DNA of 5,320 bases. Source: Nitrospinota bacterium (GTDB taxonomy: Bacteria; UBA8248). Positions 1 to 5,320 of the stretch are shown piece by piece. Numbering within the stretch: position 1 is the stretch's first letter; each line of letters opens with the position of its first letter. The DNA lies in NCBI GenBank assembly GCA_011523725.1, contig WTGD01000394.1, positions 1 through 5,320 on the forward strand. The letters are read 5' to 3'. Position numbers and translations under genes: made by a program. Under the pieces are notes generated by a model. It made no database searches and was not told the origin of the DNA. It saw only the letters and a list, made by a program, of their open reading frames with translations.

Positions 1-99
1 CTATATCACGGCACATTGAACATTGAACAAACATCACCCGAAAGCATGATTTCCTTCATCGAATCGATGATTGCAGAAAAAGAAAAAGCGGCTTCCTGA
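1..99 (+). CDS. 3' end of an unidentified gene (partial, C-terminal 32 residues)
   Basis: Plus-strand frame 1 is open from the window edge to a TGA at 97-99 and encodes 32 residues. The tail is amphipathic and rich in Glu, Lys and Ala (ending IAEKEKAAS), which looks like a soluble protein's C-terminal helix. The other two plus frames hit stops within the first 25 bases. The gene would converge on the minus-strand MFS gene, leaving 15 bp between the two stop codons, a plausible arrangement that otherwise leaves this stretch empty. I do not recognise the family from so short a tail, and a chance open frame of this length cannot be excluded. No terminator hairpin is visible in the gap. Confidence 0.5.
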   Translation, partial: LYHGTLNIEQTSPESMISFIESMIAEKEKAAS

Positions 100-114
100 A
101 TACTGTCACGAAAA

Positions 115-1350
115 TCATCCTTTTCTTCTCTTTTCCTGCGATGACGCCGCCGCCACTGCAACGAGCGATAATATTTGAACACTCAACACGAGAATAAACG
201 CCCAATAATAGCTCTCCCACAGATCAAAAATGTATCCCGCGATCCAAGGTCCGACGGCCGAGGCCAATCCCCCGCCCGCCTGGCTGAAACCCAGGATTCG
301 GCCAAAACTCTTGCCGGCGAAAATATCCGCCTTGAGCGATACGAAAATCGCGCCCCGGGCTCCGGCGCCGATGCCATACACCAGAACATAGGCATACCCC
401 AGCCAGGCAAGGTGTTCCGATAAGTTCATCAACAGGAAAACACCCGACATGGCAACCAGGCTTAAAAGGTAAAAAGTTCGGGTCCGGCCGATTCGATCCC
501 CCACCCACCCACCGAAAATACCTCCCAAGGCTCTGACTACAGCGAGACCTCCAATGAGAGAAGCAGCTTTAATCGTGCTCATTCCCACATCAACCATGTG
601 GGCGGCCTGGTGAACACCGACAACGCTGAAACCGACGCCATTGAAAATTCCCGCCAGGAATAAAAGCCAAAAAACCGAATCAGACAGGGCTTCTTTTAAT
701 GTCCAGTTCGCCTTGAGGTCATTTCCTGCTTTTTTTTCCGCGATGTCGGCGCGGCTACGATGGAAAAGCACATTCAAGGGAACCAATATGACGATGATGC
801 CAATCGCCAATAAAACATACGCCGAGCGCCACCCGAAAGTCGCAATGAGATAAGCGGAAAACGGAACCATGACGATACCGCCACAACTCCTTCCCGATAA
901 CGATATCCCCATCGCCACAGATCGTCTTTGCGCAAACCATTGACTAACAACGGTGCTCGTGGGAATAAACCCGAACATGGTAATGCCCAGCGCTACGACG
1001 CCCCCGTAGAAAAAATACAGGGTGGGCAAACTGGAAACCTTTGACATCAACACAAGGCCGACGCACAGAATCGTGATTCCCGTGGGGATGATCACCCTGG
1101 GGCCCCAACGGTCCACCATTGCGCCGATCAAGCCGGCGGAAATCGCATAGGTGGCCATCGAGAAAGAAAACGCCAGGGCGGTGTCCGCCCGAGACCACCC
1201 GAATTCATTGAGAAAAGCCACATAAAAGACAGGAAAAGTTCCGACGACGGAACCACCGACAGCCATGGTGAAAAAGGTCAGGCCCACTATCACCCAACCA
1301 TAATAGCGGCTTGAATTCTCACTCGCGTTTTCTGAAAAATAGAACTTCAT
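115..1350 (-). CDS. MFS transporter, monocarboxylate / oxalate-formate antiporter-like
   Basis: This 411-residue integral membrane protein has the usual length and layout of a 12-helix major facilitator. It has a short hydrophilic N-terminus, the YYGWVIV entry to helix 1 (residues 16-22) typical of the monocarboxylate-porter branch, and two six-helix halves separated by a basic cytoplasmic loop at about 197-223 (HRSRADIAEKK). The conserved loop 2-3 motif is present as G73-xxx-D80-R-x-G83-x-R85. Its second-half counterpart is G281-xx-G284-D285-R-x-G288-R. The C-terminus is basic (EKRRKG). Proteins of this branch usually move small organic acids by proton symport or exchange, but the substrate cannot be read from sequence. 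The start is an ATG with only a weak Shine-Dalgarno (GGA at 1360-1362, 9 nt upstream). The dnaN terminator lies just upstream, so this gene probably has its own transcription signal, which I could not place. Confidence 0.93.
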   Translation of the reverse strand: MKFYFSENASENSSRYYGWVIVGLTFFTMAVGGSVVGTFPVFYVAFLNEFGWSRADTALAFSFSMATYAISAGLIGAMVDRWGPRVIIPTGITILCVGLVLMSKVSSLPTLYFFYGGVVALGITMFGFIPTSTVVSQWFAQRRSVAMGISLSGRSCGGIVMVPFSAYLIATFGWRSAYVLLAIGIIVILVPLNVLFHRSRADIAEKKAGNDLKANWTLKEALSDSVFWLLFLAGIFNGVGFSVVGVHQAAHMVDVGMSTIKAASLIGGLAVVRALGGIFGGWVGDRIGRTRTFYLLSLVAMSGVFLLMNLSEHLAWLGYAYVLVYGIGAGARGAIFVSLKADIFAGKSFGRILGFSQAGGGLASAVGPWIAGYIFDLWESYYWAFILVLSVQILSLVAVAAASSQEKRRKG

Positions 1351-1369
1351 CTAACCGGATCCACGACAG

Positions 1370-1403
1370 AAAAAATACAGGCGCCCCACTAAAGAGGCGC
1401 CTG
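1370..1403 (-). terminator. Rho-independent terminator of dnaN
   Basis: On the minus strand a perfect 8-bp GC-rich stem (CAGGCGCC pairs with GGCGCCTG, plus-strand arms 1378-1385 and 1396-1403) encloses a 10-nt loop. It is followed after two bases by six consecutive T residues (1375 down to 1370). This is a textbook intrinsic terminator for transcripts leaving dnaN, whose stop codon lies 82 nt upstream. On the plus strand the hairpin is not followed by a T tract, so it should act in one direction only. Confidence 0.9.
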
Positions 1404-1485
1404 AGAAATCATCGTCCCCCAACTATTTTCACTTAGGGGAAAACTTGCTGCATCAATTAAACCTTTGAGCAAACCGAAGGGCTGT

Positions 1486-2643
1486 TTAGACACGCATCGG
1501 CATCACAACATATGTATAACCATCCGAGTCTTTGGGAGAGAGCACCCCAGGGCTCAGCGAATCCTTTAACTCCATGCTGATTTGCTCTTCGTCCAGAATG
1601 GAGAGCGCATCGAGACAATACCTTGAATTGAATCCAATCGTGATGTCTGTCTGCGCGTTCGATTCGATGATTTCCTCAGCCTCCCCCGCTTCTGATCCGT
1701 TCGTCGTCAACTTCAACTGGCCCGGGGAAAACGCGAACTTCACCATGCGCGTTTCGTTCGTGAAAAGCGCAACCCGCCTGAGCGCTTGCGTTAAGCTTTC
1801 CCGGTTCATCAAAATGGAGTGCTCATTGTTATCCGGAATCACTTGCCTGTATTTCGGAAATTCACCGTCTATCAGCCGGGCCGATAGCGCAATATTTTCC
1901 ATTTGAAAAATGATGTGATTTGGAGTGAGGGAGGCCGATGCTTCATCTCCGGAAAGGGACAAGCCCTGACCGCTGGAGACGTGGGTGAGAGAGACGGATA
2001 CTTCACCCTCGACGCCTTGCAAGAGCTTTACGAGTTCTCCCAAAGCTTTTTTGTGGACAATCACTCCTTCATGAAGCACCAACCCTTCGCTCGGCCGCTC
2101 AATCATAGCCAACCGATGGCCATCGGTAGCAACGAGGCGCAGGATATCGGCTTCGGTTTCCATGTAAACGCCATTGTAAGTATAGCGCGTCTCGTCCTGA
2201 GAAATCGCAAACATCGTCTTTCGAATCATTTCCGATAAAACCGAAGCAGAAATCGTATGCGCGTCTGACTCTTTCGACTCTGGAAGTGCGGGAAATTCTG
2301 CAGGCGGCAACCCCGGAAAACGGAATTTTGAGCGCTCACAGCGCATTTCAATCCACTGTCCGTCTTCTTCCGTGAAACGGACTTCCGCTTCAGGAAGTTC
2401 TCGGACAATGTCGAACAATTTCCTTGCATTGAGCGTAACTTTCCCTGCTTTCTCCACTTCCGCCTCGAACATTCCACGCATGCTGATATCAAGATTCGTA
2501 CCCAACAAGCGGATATTCTTTTTGCCTTCGGTCTCGATAAGCACATTTTGCAATATTGGCATTGCACTGCTTCTGTTTTCGACGACACCTTGTATGGTCT
2601 GCAGGGCCCTGAGCAACGTATCCCTTGAAATGACTAACTCCAC
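1486..2643 (-). CDS. dnaN: DNA polymerase III subunit beta (sliding clamp)
   Basis: DnaN forms the ring-shaped homodimer that encircles DNA and tethers polymerase III and many repair proteins. From the GTG at 2641-2643 the product is 385 residues, slightly longer than the 366 of E. coli. The N-terminus MELVISRDTLLRAL matches the family start. Residues 172-179 (ATDGHRLA) are the central-domain part of the protein-binding cleft. GEFPKYRQVIP (260-270) opens domain III, and the C-terminus YVVMPMRV (378-385) supplies the rest of the cleft. I chose the GTG because AAGGAG sits 8 nt upstream and because the in-frame extension to 2697 (18 residues) does not resemble any clamp. A stretch at about 221-240 seems to be an extra loop relative to E. 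coli. No dnaA, recF or gyrB lies next to it. It is transcribed divergently from the deacetylase and ends at a strong terminator. Confidence 0.97.
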   Translation of the reverse strand: MELVISRDTLLRALQTIQGVVENRSSAMPILQNVLIETEGKKNIRLLGTNLDISMRGMFEAEVEKAGKVTLNARKLFDIVRELPEAEVRFTEEDGQWIEMRCERSKFRFPGLPPAEFPALPESKESDAHTISASVLSEMIRKTMFAISQDETRYTYNGVYMETEADILRLVATDGHRLAMIERPSEGLVLHEGVIVHKKALGELVKLLQGVEGEVSVSLTHVSSGQGLSLSGDEASASLTPNHIIFQMENIALSARLIDGEFPKYRQVIPDNNEHSILMNRESLTQALRRVALFTNETRMVKFAFSPGQLKLTTNGSEAGEAEEIIESNAQTDITIGFNSRYCLDALSILDEEQISMELKDSLSPGVLSPKDSDGYTYVVMPMRV

Positions 2644-2651
2644 AATACCAA

Positions 2652-2657
2652 CTCCTT
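2652..2657 (-). promoter_or_regulatory. Ribosome binding site of dnaN, decides the GTG start
   Basis: The minus strand reads AAGGAG here, with an 8-nt spacer to the GTG at 2643-2641. It is the only good Shine-Dalgarno near the 5' end of the frame, so it selects GTG over the upstream in-frame ATG codons around 2692-2697. Confidence 0.85.
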
Positions 2658-2712
2658 GTAGTGGAACAGGGTTGTACGAATCACCGATCAGCATCAACTC
2701 GATATTGGTTTG

Positions 2713-2721
2713 ATGATAGCA
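2713..2721 (-). promoter_or_regulatory. Candidate extended -10 promoter element for dnaN
   Basis: The minus strand reads TGCTATCAT: a TATCAT hexamer (5 of 6 to consensus) preceded by TGN, the extended -10 signature. No recognisable -35 lies at the proper distance, which extended -10 promoters can tolerate. Transcription would start near 2706, giving a leader of about 60 nt before the GTG. A second, weaker possibility upstream is TTGCCC, a 17-nt spacer and TATATG (minus strand, about 2748-2776). Assignment is by eye only. Confidence 0.4.
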
Positions 2722-2899
2722 AATTTCAGGGTCTCGTGGGCGTATGATTCATATAAACCAAAGAGAGATACAGGGCAAGAGGACGAAAATTGGAAAAACT
2801 TTTTTCGCTTGGTGACATTTGATTCCATGCTTGAGGGCACAATCTGTTATTTTCTTCACGAGGGCACCCAGAAAAAAAGAAAAACGGAGGACGTAATTC

Positions 2900-2927
2900 T
2901 TGAACAAATGATTTGAAATGGTAATAT
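2900..2927 (+). promoter_or_regulatory. Weak candidate promoter for the PIG-L deacetylase gene
   Basis: TTGAAC (2900-2905) and TAATAT (2922-2927) are separated by 16 nt, each matching the sigma-70-type consensus at 4 of 6 positions. A start point near 2934 would give a leader of about 38 nt to the ATG at 2972 and would place the alternative ATG at 2918 upstream of transcription. The match is modest and could be chance. Confidence 0.28.
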
Positions 2928-2971
2928 GCAAGCCTTGTTTGCTTGGAGGCTCCCCAACTCACTTCTTCGTT

Positions 2972-3724
2972 ATGAATAAAGCTACCTCTCAGCGCTCCAT
3001 TCTCCATGTTTACGCACATCCAGATGATGAATCCTTCGGGAACCCGGCCACATTCACGCTCTACGCGAACCAGGGCGTGCGAACGGGTCTCCTTACCCTG
3101 ACCCGGGGAGAAGCAGGCCTCACGAACGGTGTATGCAGACCGGATGAGTTGGGCGATGTCCGAGAAAAAGAGCTGAAAGACGCCTGCCGTGTGCTTGGCG
3201 TGAAGGATATGACGCTCTGGAACTACCCGGATGGCGGATTGAAATCAATTGATGATTCAAGAATCCTTCCTCGCATCGAAGAATTCATCCGAAACTTTTC
3301 TCCCGACGTGGTCGTGACATATGGGCAAGACGGCGTTACCGGACACCCGGACCACATCGCCGTCGGCGGCTGGGCCACAAAGGCTTTCCATCGGCTTGTG
3401 AGGAAAAATCCGGATGCTGCGCCCAAACGCCTGTACCACCGAATATCGCCAGTGAAAAGGCGCGGTTTGTACAATCGCTCCGATCTCGTTTATCGAGACG
3501 ATTACACAACCATTATTGATGGGAGGAGCTATCCGCATGCGAGACTAAAAGCGCACGCATGCCACCGCTCCCAAAAACAAGTTACGGATTACACACAACC
3601 AGGAGTGTTCGAGGCAGGATTGGTAGATTATTATGTCAGGCAATACCCCGTTTGGCGCGGAGGCCCGATCGAGGCCGATCTATTCGGGGATTCACACCAT
3701 ACCGATGAAACCAATTTGCCCTGA
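2972..3724 (+). CDS. PIG-L / LmbE family zinc-dependent N-deacetylase
   Basis: Members of this family remove acetyl groups from N-acetylglucosamine-type substrates, as in mycothiol (MshB) and bacillithiol (BshB) synthesis, or hydrolyse related amides. From the ATG at 2972 the product is 250 residues, cytoplasmic, with no signal peptide. The hallmark AHPDDE is at 15-20, giving expected zinc ligands H16 and D19 and catalytic base D18. GHPDH at 124-128 supplies the third ligand, H128. TRGEAG (44-49), NYPDGGL (84-90) and CHRSQ (197-201) are further family positions. The frame extends 18 codons upstream to an ATG at 2918, but that part does not look like the family. A GGAGG at 2945-2949 lies 22 nt before the chosen ATG, farther than usual, so the start is not certain. 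The APHDDE-type core is closest to the MshB/BshB2/Mca group by memory of motifs, but the substrate is not determinable, so I give no symbol. It converges on tupC with a 1-bp gap. Confidence 0.92.
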   Translation: MNKATSQRSILHVYAHPDDESFGNPATFTLYANQGVRTGLLTLTRGEAGLTNGVCRPDELGDVREKELKDACRVLGVKDMTLWNYPDGGLKSIDDSRILPRIEEFIRNFSPDVVVTYGQDGVTGHPDHIAVGGWATKAFHRLVRKNPDAAPKRLYHRISPVKRRGLYNRSDLVYRDDYTTIIDGRSYPHARLKAHACHRSQKQVTDYTQPGVFEAGLVDYYVRQYPVWRGGPIEADLFGDSHHTDETNLP

Positions 3725-3725
3725 G

Positions 3726-4370
3726 TCACACTACCCTCCCATATGCGAGCCGCACGTTTTTCACTGAAAGAGAACTTGCCCATTCCGGTATGTGCGTGCT
3801 CACGACCAAAGTGATTCCAGAGGTGGCCAGCTCTTTGATTATTTCGACAATCTGCTTGCTGTTTTCCTCGTCCAAATGAGAGATAGGCTCATCCAGAAGA
3901 AGGGTTTCCGCTCCCGCCGCTAACGCCCTGGCAAGAGCTACGCGCTTTTTCTCCCCCCCAGAGAGTTTTGCAGCGTCTCGGTGAATCAAGCCTTCGCATC
4001 GCGTTTTGAGAATAGCCTCTTCAGCCTTTTCATTCGCTTGCGTTATGCTCATTCCACGCGCACGGAGCCCATAAGAAACATTCAACAACACGTTTCCCCG
4101 AAAAAGATATGGCTCCTGGGCAAGGAGTGTGACCCTTCTCCTGTGTTCGAGTCCCGCTTTGCCGAAAATGATGGGGGCACCCTTATATTGGATAATGCCA
4201 TCCTCAGGCGTAAGCAAACCCGCCATCACGCGCAATAGCGTTGTTTTCCCGGAACCATTCGCACCAGTGAGCAGCGCCACCTCGCCGGACGAGACCGTCA
4301 CCCTCTCTATGTCCAGAACCAAATCGGTTTCGAACCGAAATTTCACGTTTTCCAGAAGAAACACTTCCAT
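3726..4370 (-). CDS. tupC: Tungstate-type ABC transporter, ATP-binding protein
   Basis: This 214-residue cytoplasmic ATPase powers the importer whose permease is the gene just upstream. All nucleotide-binding motifs are intact: Walker A GANGSGKT (36-43), Q-loop Q85, signature LSGGE (136-140), Walker B LLLDEP with catalytic E161, D-loop SHLD (164-167) and switch H193. The protein is short, with no C-terminal regulatory (TOBE-like) domain of the ModC kind, which fits TupC. Its ATG is 1 nt after the permease stop (TGAGATG), with AAAGG 7 nt upstream inside the permease gene, so translation is probably coupled. The assignment to tungstate rests on the TupA-like neighbour. The ATPase alone would be called only as an oxyanion-type ABC ATPase. 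The 3' end stops 1 bp from the convergent deacetylase gene, with no terminator between. Confidence 0.9.
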   Translation of the reverse strand: MEVFLLENVKFRFETDLVLDIERVTVSSGEVALLTGANGSGKTTLLRVMAGLLTPEDGIIQYKGAPIIFGKAGLEHRRRVTLLAQEPYLFRGNVLLNVSYGLRARGMSITQANEKAEEAILKTRCEGLIHRDAAKLSGGEKKRVALARALAAGAETLLLDEPISHLDEENSKQIVEIIKELATSGITLVVSTHIPEWASSLSVKNVRLAYGRVV

Positions 4371-4371
4371 C

Positions 4372-5058
4372 TCAGGACCTTTGAATGTAGCGAGAAAATA
4401 AATTTGTCACGAAAATGATCGCCAAGAGCACGACGCCCAACGCTATCCCGAAACCGAATTCTCCTTTCATACTTTCAAGCGCAATGGCTGTGGTCAGGGT
4501 TCGTGTATATCCTTCTATGTTCCCTCCGAGCATCATGGCGATTCCCACTTCCGAGGAGACGCGGCCAAATGCCGCCAATACTGCGGCCATCATCCCGAAG
4601 CGGGCTTCGCGCAGCACGGTCCATGCCACAAGCCCGTTCGACGCGCCCAATGTAAGGGCTGTTTCCCGTACCCTTTCGTCCACGGATGCGACAGACGTCA
4701 TAGAGAATACCGCCACGAGTGGAACCGCCAGGACAACCAATCCAACGACAATGGCCGAGGGAGTGAACAACAAGTCGGCGAATCCCAAAGGACCTCGCCT
4801 GGAGAGAAAACCATATGCGAGCAATCCGATAACGACGGTCGGCAAACCAAGCGATGTCTGGAGCAGTGTGATAGCGAACCCGCGCCCTCTAAAGCGGCCC
4901 ATCGCCAGCAAAAATCCAACCGGCAAGCCGATGAGAGACGCTAGAATCGTAGCCCAGAAACCTACCTTGATGGTCACCCAGGCGGCGAGCATGACCTGAG
5001 GGTCTGCCCGAAGCACACGCATCAGTCCATCGGCAAACCCATCAAGCAAGTATTCCAA
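4372..5058 (-). CDS. tupB: Tungstate-type ABC transporter, permease
   Basis: This inner-membrane channel subunit has 228 residues and about five hydrophobic segments (roughly 23-52, 62-86, 100-122, 151-178 and 202-222), the size of TupB proteins. The cytoplasmic EAA-type loop that docks on the ATPase is visible at about 132-150 (ETALTLGAS, then VLREAR). The segment RVSSEVGIAMMLGGN (166-180) follows it, as in molybdate/tungstate/phosphate-type permeases. The start codon is TTG at 5056-5058, supported by AGGAG 7 nt upstream. There is no ATG near the proper N-terminus. The gene lies 21 nt after tupA and 1 nt before tupC, consistent with one operon in the order A-B-C. Confidence 0.9.
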   Translation of the reverse strand: MEYLLDGFADGLMRVLRADPQVMLAAWVTIKVGFWATILASLIGLPVGFLLAMGRFRGRGFAITLLQTSLGLPTVVIGLLAYGFLSRRGPLGFADLLFTPSAIVVGLVVLAVPLVAVFSMTSVASVDERVRETALTLGASNGLVAWTVLREARFGMMAAVLAAFGRVSSEVGIAMMLGGNIEGYTRTLTTAIALESMKGEFGFGIALGVVLLAIIFVTNLFSRYIQRS

Positions 5059-5065
5059 AACGCTT

Positions 5066-5070
5066 CTCCT
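5066..5070 (-). promoter_or_regulatory. Ribosome binding site of tupB, decides the TTG start
   Basis: The minus strand reads AGGAG with a 7-nt spacer to TTG at 5058-5056. It lies in the 21-nt gap after the tupA stop codon. This strong site supports initiation at the uncommon TTG rather than at the next in-frame TTG three codons on. Confidence 0.8.
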
Positions 5071-5079
5071 ACAAGCCTG

Positions 5080-5320
5080 TCAGCGGGGGGTTTTCGCGTT
5101 TGGATAAAAGAGTTGCTTTCCCATGAGCCGGAAATCACGGATGATGCCTTGGCCCTCGCCGGATGTAAGAAAATTGATATATTTCACCGCCAAATCAAAT
5201 TTCACGTGCGGATGGCGCTTTGGGTTCACGGCAATCACGCTATAGGGGTTGTGCAAACGCCCTCCTCTCGGACCCTGAATCTTGAGAGAAACCTTTCCGT
5301 TCGCAACGAGAGCGATATAC
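5080..5320 (-). CDS. tupA: Tungstate ABC transporter substrate-binding protein (partial, C-terminal 79 residues)
   Basis: The minus-strand frame is open from the window edge to a TGA at 5082-5080 and encodes 79 complete codons. The N-terminal part, with the signal peptide and the oxyanion-binding residues, is outside the window. The visible part carries the TupA C-terminal pattern: NPYSVIAVNP, then HPHVKFDLAVKYINFLTS, GEGQGIIRDF and a final LFYPNA. In this family the binding protein sits in the periplasm or on the outer face of the membrane and binds tungstate with very high selectivity over molybdate. It is the first gene of the visible operon and the main basis for calling the system tungstate rather than molybdate. 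The promoter and any metal-responsive regulatory site would lie beyond the right edge. Confidence 0.88.
   Translation of the reverse strand, partial: YIALVANGKVSLKIQGPRGGRLHNPYSVIAVNPKRHPHVKFDLAVKYINFLTSGEGQGIIRDFRLMGKQLFYPNAKTPR

Larger units (their letters stand above)
2644..2971. other. Divergent intergenic region between dnaN and the deacetylase gene
   Basis: This 328-bp stretch has no convincing gene. It holds the dnaN ribosome binding site and candidate promoter at its left, a weak candidate promoter for the deacetylase at its right, and an A-rich, purine-rich middle (about 2761-2900). A 68-codon open frame crosses it (2710-2916, plus), but it starts at TTG without a Shine-Dalgarno and looks like chance. 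I saw no cluster of DnaA boxes, no riboswitch-like fold and no terminator. Confidence 0.7.

Noticed and set aside
1415..1440. TCCCC/GGGGA inverted repeat between dnaN and its terminator
   Set aside because: The stem is short with a long loop and has no T tract after it. It may fold in the 3' UTR but has no supported role.
2052..2060. TGTGGACAA, one mismatch from a DnaA box
   Set aside because: It is a single site inside the dnaN coding region, with no companion boxes or AT-rich unwinding element nearby, so it is not evidence for an origin.
1903..2238. Plus-strand open frames opposite dnaN (also 1532-1906 and 2372-2713)
   Set aside because: They are antisense shadows of a well-conserved gene, with no motif or ribosome binding site.
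2833..2867. Direct repeat GAGGGCAC (2833-2840 and 2860-2867) in the intergenic region
   Set aside because: An 8-bp repeat in about 330 bp is roughly as likely as not by chance, and the 27-bp spacing is not helically in phase. It is not enough to call an operator.
2710..2916. 68-codon plus-strand open frame in the dnaN/deacetylase intergenic region
   Set aside because: It begins at TTG without a Shine-Dalgarno, overlaps the candidate dnaN promoter, and its product has no recognisable motif. It is best read as a chance frame in A-rich DNA.
3667..3680. GATCG/CGATC hairpin near the end of the deacetylase gene, a possible tupC terminator
   Set aside because: The stem is only 5 bp, lies within coding sequence and is not followed by a T tract on either strand.
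4415..4999. Long plus-strand open frame of 194 codons opposite the permease gene
   Set aside because: It is antisense to a gene with clear family features. Its Pro/Ala/Thr/Ser-rich product is the usual shadow of a hydrophobic protein's complement.

Overview
The window comes from a bacterium of moderate GC content (roughly half G+C by eye). Leaders are compact and Shine-Dalgarno-driven, and start codons include GTG and TTG. A proteobacteria-like beta clamp and a complete-looking tungstate-type ABC operon suggest a Gram-negative or other environmental bacterium, perhaps from the former Deltaproteobacteria or a related uncultured lineage. The sequence alone cannot fix the taxon.

Layout, left to right. 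(1) The 3' end of an unidentified plus-strand gene runs to base 99 and converges on the next gene. (2) A full-length minus-strand MFS transporter (115-1350) resembles the monocarboxylate/oxalate-formate branch. (3) A strong intrinsic terminator on the minus strand (1370-1403) closes the dnaN transcript only 19 nt before the MFS start codon. (4) dnaN, the DNA polymerase III beta clamp, lies on the minus strand at 1486-2643 with a GTG start set by a good ribosome binding site. It is not next to dnaA, recF or gyrB. (5) A 328-bp divergent intergenic region (2644-2971) holds candidate promoters for dnaN and for the gene to its right. (6) A PIG-L/LmbE zinc deacetylase lies on the plus strand (2972-3724). 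(7) A minus-strand tupA-tupB-tupC operon follows: ATPase (3726-4370), permease (4372-5058) and the C-terminal part of the tungstate-binding protein (5080 to the window edge). Its last gene ends 1 bp from the end of the deacetylase gene.

How the genes work together. tupABC form one import system: a binding protein outside the membrane captures the oxyanion, TupB forms the channel and TupC hydrolyses ATP. The tight spacing (21 nt, then 1 nt) indicates co-transcription and, for tupB-tupC, translational coupling. The other genes (MFS carrier, sliding clamp, thiol/sugar-type deacetylase) have no evident functional link and each appears to be its own transcription unit.

I found no CRISPR array, insertion sequence, tRNA or rRNA, phage gene or clearly novel system. 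The points worth a second look are modest: the isolated dnaN locus and its extra loop, the terminator squeezed against the MFS gene, the near-abutting convergent gene ends, and the start-site questions.
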